From assembly GCA_900544825.1 (NCBI GenBank), contig UQWP01000019.1, forward strand, positions 1-47,743: 47,743 nucleotides of DNA. Direction: 5' to 3'. This stretch comes from an uncultured Prevotella sp. GTDB taxonomy: Bacteria; Bacteroidota; Bacteroidia; Bacteroidales; Bacteroidaceae. Of this stretch, positions 40,650-47,743 are shown in pieces. Under the pieces are notes generated by a model. The model was given only the letters and a program-made list of their open reading frames with translations, was not told where the DNA came from and did no database searches. Numbering within the stretch: position 1 is the stretch's first letter; the number at the start of each line of letters is the position of its first letter. The translations under genes were made by a program, and so were the position numbers.

Positions 40650-40657
40650 AAACGTTT
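40650..40657. promoter_or_regulatory. Putative LacI-type operator
   Basis: AAACGTTT is a perfect palindrome with the central CG typical of LacI-family half-site junctions. It shares TTT with the -33 element, so a bound repressor would block this promoter. Probable autoregulation. Confidence 0.55.
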
Positions 40658-40685
40658 GCAAATTAGAATAAAAATAGTATCTTTG
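40655..40685 (+). promoter_or_regulatory. Promoter for the LacI-GH31-GH2 genes
   Basis: TTTG (40655-40658), 19 bp, TATCTTTG (40678-40685). Good consensus; about 45 nt of leader. Confidence 0.75.
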
Positions 40686-40733
40686 CAGTAAATTTGATGC
40701 AATATCGCACCATACATAACTAACTTATTATAC

Positions 40734-41759
40734 ATGAAGCAGCGTAGAACCTCATTAAAAGACCTTGCTGATAAGCTCGGTGTCAGTATAGCCACCGTTT
40801 CCAGAGCATTGCGAAACAGTCATGAAGTAGGAGAGGAGATGACCCAGAAGGTGAAGCAACTCGCCAAGGAGCTGAACTATCGCCCGAATCCTTTCGCCCA
40901 GAGTCTCCGCAAGGAAGCTCCGAGGGTGATTGGTGTCATCGTACCTAATCTCGTGACTCACTATTATGCCGCTGTCCTCGATGGCATCGAAGACTATGCC
41001 TCCAAGCTGGGCTATTCCGTCATCAGTGCCAACAGTCATGAAGACCATGAGCGCGAGGCGCAGGCTCTCGATAACTTCCTCAATATGCATGTAGAGGGTA
41101 TCATCGCCTGTCTGGCGCAGGACACCACCGACTATTCTCACTTCGAGCAGCTCCACAAGATGGGGGTGCCCCTGGTATTCTTTGCCCGCTGCTGTCTGGA
41201 GGATAAGTTCTCTCAGGTGGTGGGAAATGGTGATGTGGCGGCTCAGGAGGCCACCCAGCACATGATAGAAACCGGTTCGCGCCGTGTGGCTTTCATCGGT
41301 GGTCCTAACCACCTAGATATGGTGCGCCGCCGCAAGCACGGTTATCTCGAAGCGCTCCGCGAGAACCGCATCCCTATCGACCGCGACCTGGTAGTATGCG
41401 ACAAGATAGACTTCGATGTGGCGCGCAATGCCACGCTCCGACTCCTGGAAGGTGAGAATCCGCCTGATGCCATCCTCGCCTTCAATGATATCATCACCTA
41501 TGCAGCCTTCGATGCCATCAAGTCGAAAGGTCTGCGCATTCCGGAAGATGTGGCTATCATCGGATTCACCGATGGGGATACAGCCGCCTTCGTAACCCCT
41601 CGCCTCACCGCCATCATGGACCAGGCACACGTGCAGGGCACCAAAGCCTGCCAGCTCCTGATGAAGAGCATCAATGGTGATGAGAAGATCTACAAGGAGG
41701 TGGTACCGATGATACTCAAGATACGTGAAAGTTCTGAAAAGAATCTCGTGAAGAAATAG
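40734..41759 (+). CDS. LacI family transcriptional regulator
   Basis: 341 aa. The N-terminal LacI HTH and hinge read TSLKDLADKLGVSIATVSRA (6-25) and then LNYRPNPFAQSLR (about 47-59). The rest is a periplasmic-binding-protein-like sensor domain (VIGVIVPNLVTHYYAAVLDG; FTDGDTAAFVTPRLTAI). It probably represses or activates the glycosidase genes that follow within 41 bp and its own promoter, in response to a sugar. The effector cannot be deduced. Candidate operator AAACGTTT lies 76 bp upstream. Confidence 0.92.
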   Translation: MKQRRTSLKDLADKLGVSIATVSRALRNSHEVGEEMTQKVKQLAKELNYRPNPFAQSLRKEAPRVIGVIVPNLVTHYYAAVLDGIEDYASKLGYSVISANSHEDHEREAQALDNFLNMHVEGIIACLAQDTTDYSHFEQLHKMGVPLVFFARCCLEDKFSQVVGNGDVAAQEATQHMIETGSRRVAFIGGPNHLDMVRRRKHGYLEALRENRIPIDRDLVVCDKIDFDVARNATLRLLEGENPPDAILAFNDIITYAAFDAIKSKGLRIPEDVAIIGFTDGDTAAFVTPRLTAIMDQAHVQGTKACQLLMKSINGDEKIYKEVVPMILKIRESSEKNLVKK

Positions 41760-41800
41760 ACTATTATAACAATTTTATAAACTCTAAAAAAACAAACTAA

Positions 41801-44755
41801 ATGAAACCAACAAAGACATTATTTGTTACGGCTGCATTGATTCTGGGCACTATGGGTGCCCAGGCAGCTGATTTTGTCAAAAATGGTAATTACCTTACCG
41901 TACAGTTGAAACAGCATCAGAACTATGGTCCGTCGCAAATCCGCCTCCAGGTGGTCAACGACCGCATCATCCGTGTGCAGGCTACGGCGGAGCAGAGCTT
42001 CCGCAGCAAGCAGAGTCTCATCATCGTGCCTCAGAACTCCAAGGCGAAATATAAGGTAGAGGAGCAGGGCGATGACCTCATCATCACCACCGCTGCCATG
42101 CGTGCCGTGCTGAATGAGGCTACCGGACAGATTACCTTCTACGATCTCAAGGATCAGGTACTGTTGAAAGAGGTGGCACAGGGCGGAAAGACCTTCAAGC
42201 CATTCACCGTGCCCGACCGTGAAATCGGTGTGGATATCGCCAAGGTGCCTGAAGCACAGAAGCACGGATGGTCGTGGCGTGCCCTCTTCGATTCGCCAGA
42301 CAATGAAGCCTTCTATGGTCTCGGTCAGCACCAGAGCGAGGAACTCAACATGAAGGGCAAGAACGAGGACCTCTTCCAGTATAACACCAAGGTGAGTGTG
42401 CCTTTCGTCATCTCCAACAAGAACTACGGCATCCTCTGGGATTCTTACTCTTTTTGCCGCTGGGGTAATCCTGACGATTATCTCCAGTTGAACCGTGCCT
42501 TCAAGCTCTATGATAAGGACGGAAAGGAAGGTCAGCTCACCGGTACCTACGTGGATAAGAACGGACAGAAGATCGTTCGTGGCGAGGACAGCATCTATTT
42601 CGAATATGCCATGCCTGAGACTTCTGAAATCTGCAACAAGACTGATAAGGGCGGTATCCAGAACCTGCCGAAGGGCTTTGCCCTGAATGGTTCCAAGGTG
42701 GTTTACGAGGGATATGTAGAGGCGCCAACCAGCAGCTTCTATCAGTTTATCCTCTACTATGCCGGCTATATGAAGATCTATATCGATGGCAAGCTGGTGG
42801 TGCCTGAGCGCTGGCGTACCGCCTGGAATCCGAATTCCTATAAGTTTGAGACTGCCATCCCGAAGGGCAAGAAGACCCCTATCCGCATCGAATGGCAGCC
42901 GGATGGCGATGTTTCCTACTGCGGTCTCCGTGTGGCAGCCCCACGTTCTGAGGCTGAGAAGAACCAGCTGAGCATCTGGAGCGAGATGTCGCCGGATATG
43001 GATTACTACTTCATCGCCGGAAAGGATATGGACGAGGTGATCTCGGGCTATCGCACCCTTACCGGCAAGGCTCCGGTATATCCTAAGTGGGTGCTCGGTT
43101 TCTGGCAGAGCCGTGAGCGCTATCAGAGCAGCAAGGATATCGAGGAGAATATGAAGAAGTTCCGCGATCTGAAGATTCCGGTGGATAACATCGTACAGGA
43201 CTGGAACTACTGGAAGCTGGATTCATGGGGAAGCCATGAGTTTGAGGCGGCTCGCTATCCGAACCCTCAGGCGATGCTCGACAGCGTGCACGCCCTGCAT
43301 GGAAGATTCATGATTTCGGTTTGGCCGAAGTTCTATGATACCGTAAAGAATTACAAGGAACTGGATACCAAGGGCTGGATGTATCACCAGGCTATCAAGG
43401 ATGATATCCACGACTGGCTCGGTTTCCGCGGCTCCTTCTATGATGCCTACGATGCCGGAGCCAGAAAGATGTTCTGGCGACAGATGGATGAGAATCTCTA
43501 TACCAAGTATAAGTTCGGTGTCGATGCCTGGTGGATGGATGCATCAGAACCAAACGTTCGCGACTGCACCCCGATGTGGTACCGTAAGGCACTTTCGGGT
43601 CCTACTGCCCTGGGCACATCTACCGAGTATTTCAATGCCTACAGCATCGTGAATGCCGATGCCATCTATAATGGTCAGCGTAGCGTGAACCCTAACCAGC
43701 GTGTCTTCCTCTTGACCCGTTCCGGTTTTGCAGGCGAGCAGCGCTACAGCACCGCTACCTGGTCGGGCGATATTGCTACCCGCTGGGAGGATATGCGTGC
43801 GCAGATGACTGCCGGACTGAACTATTCGATGGCTGGACTTCCTTTCTGGGGAATGGACCAGGGTGGTTTCTGTGTAGAAAACCGCTATGTGGCTGCCCAG
43901 CAGGAGTTCGACAAGAATGGTACCGAGAATGCCGATCTTAAGGAATGGAGAGAGCTGCAGGCTCGCTGGAACCAGTTCGGTTGTTTCGTTCCGATCTATC
44001 GTGCCCACGGTCAGTGGCCATTGCGTGAGGTGTGGAACATCGCTCCAGCCGATCATCCTGCCTACAAGACCATCGTAGCCTACGACAAGCTCCGCTATCG
44101 CCTGATGCCTTACCTCTACAGTATGGCGGGTATGGTTCATCTCAAGGATTACACCATGATGCGTGGACTGGTGATGGATTTCAATGGCGATGAGAAGGTT
44201 TTGGATATCAAGGACCAGTGGATGTTCGGTTCTGCCCTGATGGCTTGTCCGGTGGGTGAGTATCAGAAGTATTCACGTAATGTCTATCTGCCTAAGCAGA
44301 AGGGCTGGTACGATTTCTATACCGGAGAATATCATGCAGGCGGTCAGACCATCGTGGCAGATGCGCCATACGATAAGATTCCTGTCTTCATCCCAGAGGG
44401 TGCCATCCTTCCGATAGGTCCTGAGATGCAGTGGAGTGACGAGAAGAAGCCGGAGCTGATCGACCTCTATGTCTATGCCGGCAAGGATGGCTCTTATACC
44501 TTGTACGAGGATGAGGGCACAAACTATAACTACGAGAAGGGCAAGTATGCAGTGATTGATTTTAAGTATGATGATGCCCGTAAGCAGGTTACCATCGGTG
44601 CCCGCAAGGGTAGTTTCGACGGCATGCTCCAGAAGCGCCGCTTCAACATCATCCTGGTGGATCAGAAGAAGCAGCAGGGTGTGAATCTCGCCAAGTCGCC
44701 TAAGGGCAAGGTTGTGAAGTATTCCGGCCAGGCAATTACTGTAAAATTGAAGTAG
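41801..44755 (+). CDS. GH31 glycoside hydrolase with PA14 insert (probable alpha-xylosidase)
   Basis: 984 aa with a signal peptide (cleavage after AQA). Domains in order: N-terminal beta-sandwich, a PA14-like insert around residues 265-390 (YEGYVEAPTSSFYQFILYYA), the GH31 barrel, then C-terminal beta domains including a DUF5110-like part. The nucleophile is D580 in WWMDASEP, and the acid/base is probably D657 in WSGDIATRW. The combination of PA14 insert and WWMDASEP resembles secreted alpha-xylosidases that remove xylose from xyloglucan oligosaccharides. Alpha-glucosidase activity is the alternative. It lies directly behind the LacI regulator and before a GH2 gene. Confidence 0.85.
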   Translation: MKPTKTLFVTAALILGTMGAQAADFVKNGNYLTVQLKQHQNYGPSQIRLQVVNDRIIRVQATAEQSFRSKQSLIIVPQNSKAKYKVEEQGDDLIITTAAMRAVLNEATGQITFYDLKDQVLLKEVAQGGKTFKPFTVPDREIGVDIAKVPEAQKHGWSWRALFDSPDNEAFYGLGQHQSEELNMKGKNEDLFQYNTKVSVPFVISNKNYGILWDSYSFCRWGNPDDYLQLNRAFKLYDKDGKEGQLTGTYVDKNGQKIVRGEDSIYFEYAMPETSEICNKTDKGGIQNLPKGFALNGSKVVYEGYVEAPTSSFYQFILYYAGYMKIYIDGKLVVPERWRTAWNPNSYKFETAIPKGKKTPIRIEWQPDGDVSYCGLRVAAPRSEAEKNQLSIWSEMSPDMDYYFIAGKDMDEVISGYRTLTGKAPVYPKWVLGFWQSRERYQSSKDIEENMKKFRDLKIPVDNIVQDWNYWKLDSWGSHEFEAARYPNPQAMLDSVHALHGRFMISVWPKFYDTVKNYKELDTKGWMYHQAIKDDIHDWLGFRGSFYDAYDAGARKMFWRQMDENLYTKYKFGVDAWWMDASEPNVRDCTPMWYRKALSGPTALGTSTEYFNAYSIVNADAIYNGQRSVNPNQRVFLLTRSGFAGEQRYSTATWSGDIATRWEDMRAQMTAGLNYSMAGLPFWGMDQGGFCVENRYVAAQQEFDKNGTENADLKEWRELQARWNQFGCFVPIYRAHGQWPLREVWNIAPADHPAYKTIVAYDKLRYRLMPYLYSMAGMVHLKDYTMMRGLVMDFNGDEKVLDIKDQWMFGSALMACPVGEYQKYSRNVYLPKQKGWYDFYTGEYHAGGQTIVADAPYDKIPVFIPEGAILPIGPEMQWSDEKKPELIDLYVYAGKDGSYTLYEDEGTNYNYEKGKYAVIDFKYDDARKQVTIGARKGSFDGMLQKRRFNIILVDQKKQQGVNLAKSPKGKVVKYSGQAITVKLK

Positions 44756-44760
44756 TCTAA

Positions 44761-44844
44761 TCTCCCACAGATGACACAGATTTCACAGATTTTTTTATAT
44801 TCTCAGAAAAGATGAATTTGTGTAAATCTGTGCTATCTGTGAGA
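44761..44844. repeat. Imperfect inverted repeat before the GH2 start
   Basis: The left arm (44761-44788) and right arm (44818-44844) share CACAGATnnCACAGATTT in inverted orientation, around a ~30-nt AT-rich loop. The following AGATTTTTTATATT is also directly repeated (about 44787 and 44842). An in-frame ATG at 44812 falls in it but is not a credible start. Confidence 0.7.
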
Positions 44845-44862
44845 TTTTTTATATTGATAGGA

Positions 44863-47463
44863 ATGAACAGGAAAACATTATTGGGCGTAGTTTTGATGAG
44901 TGGGCTTTTCGCTCATCCGTTGAGCGCCCGCGAACATCAGTCTTTTGATAAAGACTGGCTTTTCGTTTTGGCTGATAGTGCCGGTATGCAGAATTCGGAG
45001 TATTCCGACGGGCATTGGCGCCGCCTGAATCTCCCTCACGATTGGGAGATAGAGGGCGATTTCTCTCCATCGAATCCTTCGGGAGCCAGCGGTGGTGCTC
45101 TTCCGGGCGGCATCGGATGGTATCGCAAGCACTTCTCTCTTTCGCCAGACGAGAAGTACGACCGCTTCACCATCACCTTCGATGGCGTGTATATGAACTC
45201 TACCGTCTATATCAACGGCCACAAGCTCGGCACCCGTCCTTACGGCTACAGCACCTTCGAGTACGATCTTACACCTTATATATATAAGAAGGGTGATAAC
45301 GTCATCGCCGTGAAGGTGGATAACAGCGACCAGCCCAACAGCCGCTGGTATTCGGGCTGCGGCATCTACCGCCACGTGTGGCTCACCAAGACCCTGAAGG
45401 AGGCATATATCCCGCAGTGGGATCAGTATGTGGCTACCACGCCGAAGGGGGATGTCAAGGTGAAGGTGGATTTCCATGCCGATGGCAGCAGGATGAAACT
45501 CTCCATCCGCAATACCATCTACGATGCGGCTGGCAAGGTGGTGGCAAGGAGCCAGGGCAACCAGAGCCAGCAGCTCAAGGTAAGGAAACCGCATCTCTGG
45601 TCTATCGGCAAGGGCTATCTCTATACCGTGAAGAGCGAACTGGTGGTGAATGGCAAGGTGGTAGATACTGCCACTACGCAGACCGCCTTCCGTGATGTGA
45701 GGTTTGATGCCCGGAAGGGTTTCTTTCTCAATGGCGAGAATATGAAGATCAATGGCGTGTGCGAGCATCACGATTTCGGATGTCTCGGTGCCGCCCTCAA
45801 CGAGGATGCGCTTCATCGCAAGCTCACCATTCTCAGGGATATGGGCGTGAATGCCATCCGAAGCAGTCATAATCCTCCGGCTCCCGAACTCCTGAACATG
45901 TGTGATTCCATGGGAATCATGGTGATGGACGAGAGCTTTGATATGTGGCGCCGCAAGAAGTCGAATGGCGATTATGCCCGCTTCTTCGATGAATGGCACC
46001 TGCGTGATCTCTCTGATCTGGTAAAGCGTGACAGGAATCATCCTTGCATCATCATGTGGAGCATCGGCAACGAGGTGCTCGAACAGTGGTCGGATGCCGC
46101 TGCCGATACCTTGAGTCTGGAGCAGGCGAATCTCATCCTGAATGCGGGTCATGATGCCTCTACCTTGTCGCATGGCGATGAACTCAGCGTGAATTCTCTT
46201 CTCACCCGTCATCTGGCTGATATCGTGAAGAAGTATGATCCGTGGGGCGCCCGTCCGGTTACTGCCGGATGCAACGAGCCTGATCCGAAGAATCATCTCT
46301 TCAAGAGCGGTGCCATCGATGTCATCGGATTCAATTATCATCATCAGTGGGTGAAGGATGTTCCTAGAAACTTCCCGGACAAACCGTTCATCTTCTCCGA
46401 GAGTGTTTCGGCACTCCAGACGCGCGGTTATTACCGGATGCCGAGCGACAGCATCTATACGGCTCCGGTGGAGTGGTGGCTGCCATATACCGATCCATCC
46501 TTCAAGTGTTCGGCGTATGACAATATGCATGCCTCCTGGAGCAGTACGCACGAGGAGACCTGGGATGTGGTGAAGCACAATGATTTCGTGGGCGGACAGT
46601 TTATCTGGACCGGTTTCGATTATATCGGCGAACCGACGCCGTATGCCTATCCAGCCCGCAGCAGTTATTTTGGCATCATCGACCTGGCTGGTCTTCCTAA
46701 GGACAGCTATTATATGTATCAGAGTGAGTGGACGAAGAAGCCTGTTCTCCATCTCTTCCCTCACTGGAACTGGCTTCCGGGTCAGCAGATAGATATGTGG
46801 TGCTATTACAATCAGGCAGATGAGGTAGAGCTGTTCATTAATGGCAAGAGCCAGGGCATCCGGAAAAAGAAGGTGCATGGAGAGGGGAATGGCGCCGCCA
46901 ATGCTGCCGTCTTTGATCGCAGCACAGAGTACCACGTGATGTGGCGGGTAACTTTCGAGCCGGGCGAAGTAAAGGTAGTAGCGAGAAAGCAAGGCAGGGA
47001 GATATCATCCCAGACCATCAAGACAGCCGGTCCTCCTCATCATCTCGTCTTGAAGAAGACCTATCAGAACACCCTTGCATCTGCTGCTCAAACCCCGTCA
47101 GGCGTTCCTGCGGATTTGCAATCGGGCACCCCGTCAGGCGTTCCTGCGGATTTTCAATCCGCAGTCAAAAAAGGTTCGACCTCTGTCCCTGGGGATTTGC
47201 AATCCCCATCATCCCCTACAACCTTCGTAGAAGTAAATGTAGTAGATAAGGATGGCAATCTCTGCCCGAATGCCGAGAACGAGATTTATTTCTCTTCTTC
47301 CGCCGAAATCCTGGGCACAGATAACGGCAATCAAACCTCCCTGGAGCGTTTCACCGATCCAAAGAGAAAAGCATTCTTTGGCAAGTGCATCATCGTCTTG
47401 CGAGGTCACGGCACGCTCCGTGCCGAATCCATAGATTTGCAACAAGCTACCATCCAATTATAA
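44863..47463 (+). CDS. GH2 glycoside hydrolase (probable beta-galactosidase) with repeat-derived insert
   Basis: About 866 aa from ATG 44863, which gives a clean signal peptide (MNRKTLLGVVLMSG...). Domains in order: GH2 sugar-binding (GGIGWYRKHFSL), Ig-like, and TIM barrel with acid/base E404 in WSIGNEVLEQW and nucleophile E513 in FIFSESVS. GQFIWTGFDYIGEPTPY follows, then a DUF4982-like domain and a C-terminal Ig-like domain. Residues ~745-785 between the last two are low-complexity and encoded by a dispersed palindromic DNA repeat. Beta-galactosidase is the commonest activity of this architecture, but it is not proven. Same strand as the GH31 gene, 107 bp on. Confidence 0.87.
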   Translation: MNRKTLLGVVLMSGLFAHPLSAREHQSFDKDWLFVLADSAGMQNSEYSDGHWRRLNLPHDWEIEGDFSPSNPSGASGGALPGGIGWYRKHFSLSPDEKYDRFTITFDGVYMNSTVYINGHKLGTRPYGYSTFEYDLTPYIYKKGDNVIAVKVDNSDQPNSRWYSGCGIYRHVWLTKTLKEAYIPQWDQYVATTPKGDVKVKVDFHADGSRMKLSIRNTIYDAAGKVVARSQGNQSQQLKVRKPHLWSIGKGYLYTVKSELVVNGKVVDTATTQTAFRDVRFDARKGFFLNGENMKINGVCEHHDFGCLGAALNEDALHRKLTILRDMGVNAIRSSHNPPAPELLNMCDSMGIMVMDESFDMWRRKKSNGDYARFFDEWHLRDLSDLVKRDRNHPCIIMWSIGNEVLEQWSDAAADTLSLEQANLILNAGHDASTLSHGDELSVNSLLTRHLADIVKKYDPWGARPVTAGCNEPDPKNHLFKSGAIDVIGFNYHHQWVKDVPRNFPDKPFIFSESVSALQTRGYYRMPSDSIYTAPVEWWLPYTDPSFKCSAYDNMHASWSSTHEETWDVVKHNDFVGGQFIWTGFDYIGEPTPYAYPARSSYFGIIDLAGLPKDSYYMYQSEWTKKPVLHLFPHWNWLPGQQIDMWCYYNQADEVELFINGKSQGIRKKKVHGEGNGAANAAVFDRSTEYHVMWRVTFEPGEVKVVARKQGREISSQTIKTAGPPHHLVLKKTYQNTLASAAQTPSGVPADLQSGTPSGVPADFQSAVKKGSTSVPGDLQSPSSPTTFVEVNVVDKDGNLCPNAENEIYFSSSAEILGTDNGNQTSLERFTDPKRKAFFGKCIIVLRGHGTLRAESIDLQQATIQL
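47095..47208 (+). repeat. Three in-frame copies of a palindromic element inside the GH2 gene
   Basis: Copies start at 47095 and 47131 (36 bp apart, CCGTCAGGCGTTCCTGCGGA), and a third has its stem at 47191-47207. Copy 2 keeps the stem TGCGGATT/AATCCGCA (47145-47163). Copy 3 has a compensated stem GGGGATT/AATCCCC. They match the intergenic element at 47697-47743. All three are read in the GH2 frame as PSGVPADLQS-like peptides. Confidence 0.85.
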
Positions 47464-47474
47464 AAACAAAAAAA

Positions 47475-47505
47475 GCATGCCAAAGTCATTTCGACTTTGG
47501 CATGC
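47475..47505 (-). terminator. Strong terminator between GH2 and the smalltalk gene
   Basis: GCATGCCAAAGTC (47475-47487) and GACTTTGGCATGC (47493-47505) form a perfect 13-bp stem. On the - strand it is followed by seven T's, so it ends the smalltalk transcript. It may also serve the + strand GH2 gene. Confidence 0.85.
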
Positions 47506-47587
47506 TCATTTAAGTTACATACAGCTCGTCACGCCCAGAGAGGCGGCTCATTTAAGTTACATACAGCTCGTCACGCCCAGAGAGGCG
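47504..47587 (-). repeat. Two perfect tandem 42-bp copies of the smalltalk 3' end
   Basis: Units 47504-47545 and 47546-47587 are identical. The right-hand unit contains the last ten codons and stop of the smalltalk gene. The left-hand unit repeats them after the stop as non-coding sequence, just before the terminator. Confidence 0.9.
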
Positions 47588-47649
47588 GCAATAGCGGTCA
47601 AGATAGATAATACTATCTGAAAAACAGTTTTCCAAGTTTCTTTCTTCAT
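47557..47649 (-). CDS. Smalltalk family mini-protein
   Basis: 30 aa, translating as MKKETWKTVFQIVLSILTAI followed by AASLGVTSCM. The MKKxTWKT opening, one hydrophobic helix and the LGVTSCM ending are characteristic of Bacteroidales smalltalk proteins. It is a single-pass membrane peptide or short lipoprotein-like product (TSC near the end). Its function is unknown. In other Bacteroidales such genes often sit near HU-like DNA-binding and N-acetylmuramoyl-alanine amidase genes; here the downstream side holds only a terminator and GH2, and the upstream side lies beyond the window. Confidence 0.85.
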   Translation of the reverse strand: MKKETWKTVFQIVLSILTAIAASLGVTSCM

Positions 47650-47696
47650 ACGCAGTTTTTTTAGTGATTAATGGTTATTGATTAGTGATAATTCCG

Positions 47697-47743
47697 TTAG
47701 GCGTTTCGGCGGATTTGCAATCCGCCGTTAAAAAACGTCCTAA
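47697..47743. repeat. Intergenic palindromic element (dispersed repeat, at window edge)
   Basis: The core hairpin is GGCGGATT/AATCCGCC (47708-47715 with 47719-47726) with a TGC loop. Outer arms TTAGGCGTTT (47697-47706) and AAACGTCCTAA (47733-47743) also pair with one bulge. So the whole 47 nt is a nested palindrome. It resembles REP-like elements. The element may continue past the window end. Confidence 0.75.

Larger units (their letters stand above)
40555..40731. repeat. 15-bp direct repeat flanking the LacI promoter
   Basis: TAACTAACTTATTAT occurs at 40555-40569 and 40717-40731, 162 bp apart, bracketing the promoter and ending just before the LacI ATG at 40734. Confidence 0.8.

Noticed and set aside
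44812..44862. Upstream ATG for the GH2 gene
   Set aside because: The extension is encoded by an inverted repeat and precedes a complete signal peptide starting at 44863.
44878..46992. 704-codon open frame on the - strand opposite GH2
   Set aside because: Antisense shadow of a well-supported glycosidase; biased codon use leaves the opposite strand open. The product has no motif.
47504..47587. Attachment site or mobile-element end
   Set aside because: The direct repeat is a tandem duplication of the smalltalk 3' end with nothing inserted between the copies.
1..47743. tRNA, rRNA or riboswitch genes
   Set aside because: Looked for in the intergenic regions; no cloverleaf, rRNA stretch or recognisable riboswitch core was seen by eye. 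A covariance-model search would be decisive.

Overview
The window reads as a chromosomal segment of a gut-type Prevotella/Segatella (order Bacteroidales). Three things support this. The promoters fit the Bacteroidota form (TTTG, 19-22 bp, then TAnnTTTG). Lipoproteins and family content (TamB/TamL pair, DUF2723, DUF4827, DUF5686, DPP IV, a smalltalk mini-protein) are typical of Bacteroidales. GC content is moderate in genes and AT-rich between them. I saw no rRNA, tRNA, CRISPR array, transposase or phage gene. The genes look like an ordinary vertical backbone; the unusual material sits mostly at gene edges and in one lipid-type operon.

Layout. 1-9615 (+): TetR regulator, FabG-type reductase, RluA-type pseudouridine synthase, then a TamB + TamL envelope pair. 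9766-14015 (+): sugar-phosphate-type nucleotidyltransferase, DHH phosphoesterase, DUF4827 lipoprotein, GlmM. 14016-14293: convergent intergenic region with a hairpin and a 22-bp-period repeat array. 14294-31031 (-): hypothetical protein, polysaccharide deacetylase, DUF2723 (TMEM260-like) membrane protein, metal ABC ATPase and binding lipoprotein without a neighbouring permease, two small membrane proteins, PurD, a secreted hypothetical, DPP IV, RlmL-like methyltransferase with a basic tail, serine acetyltransferase, MATE exporter. 31275-37081 (+): a five-gene operon of GNAT-like protein, nucleotidyltransferase/ATP-grasp fusion, CDP-alcohol phosphatidyltransferase, flippase-like membrane protein and HAD hydrolase. 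37199-40494 (+): DUF5686 outer-membrane protein and an orphan LuxR-type response regulator. 40734-47463 (+): LacI regulator, GH31 and GH2 glycosidases. 47557-47649 (-): a 30-residue smalltalk gene.

The best candidate for an under-described system is 31275-37081. A nucleotidyltransferase next to a CDP-alcohol phosphotransferase, a flippase-like protein and a phosphatase suggests synthesis and translocation of a polar-head-group lipid via a CDP-activated head group. The ATP-grasp half of the fusion has motifs reminiscent of inositol-phosphate kinases. This fits a CDP-inositol type route to phosphatidylinositol, which has been proposed for Prevotella, but the substrate is inference.

A second theme is short tandem repeats that contain the start codon, stop codon or leader of genes (ABC ATPase start, flippase start and leader, GNAT stop, DUF2723 stop, smalltalk stop, purD leader). 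Several have unit lengths that are not multiples of three. A dispersed ~47-bp palindromic element is present intergenically at the right edge, and in three decayed, in-frame copies inside the GH2 gene.
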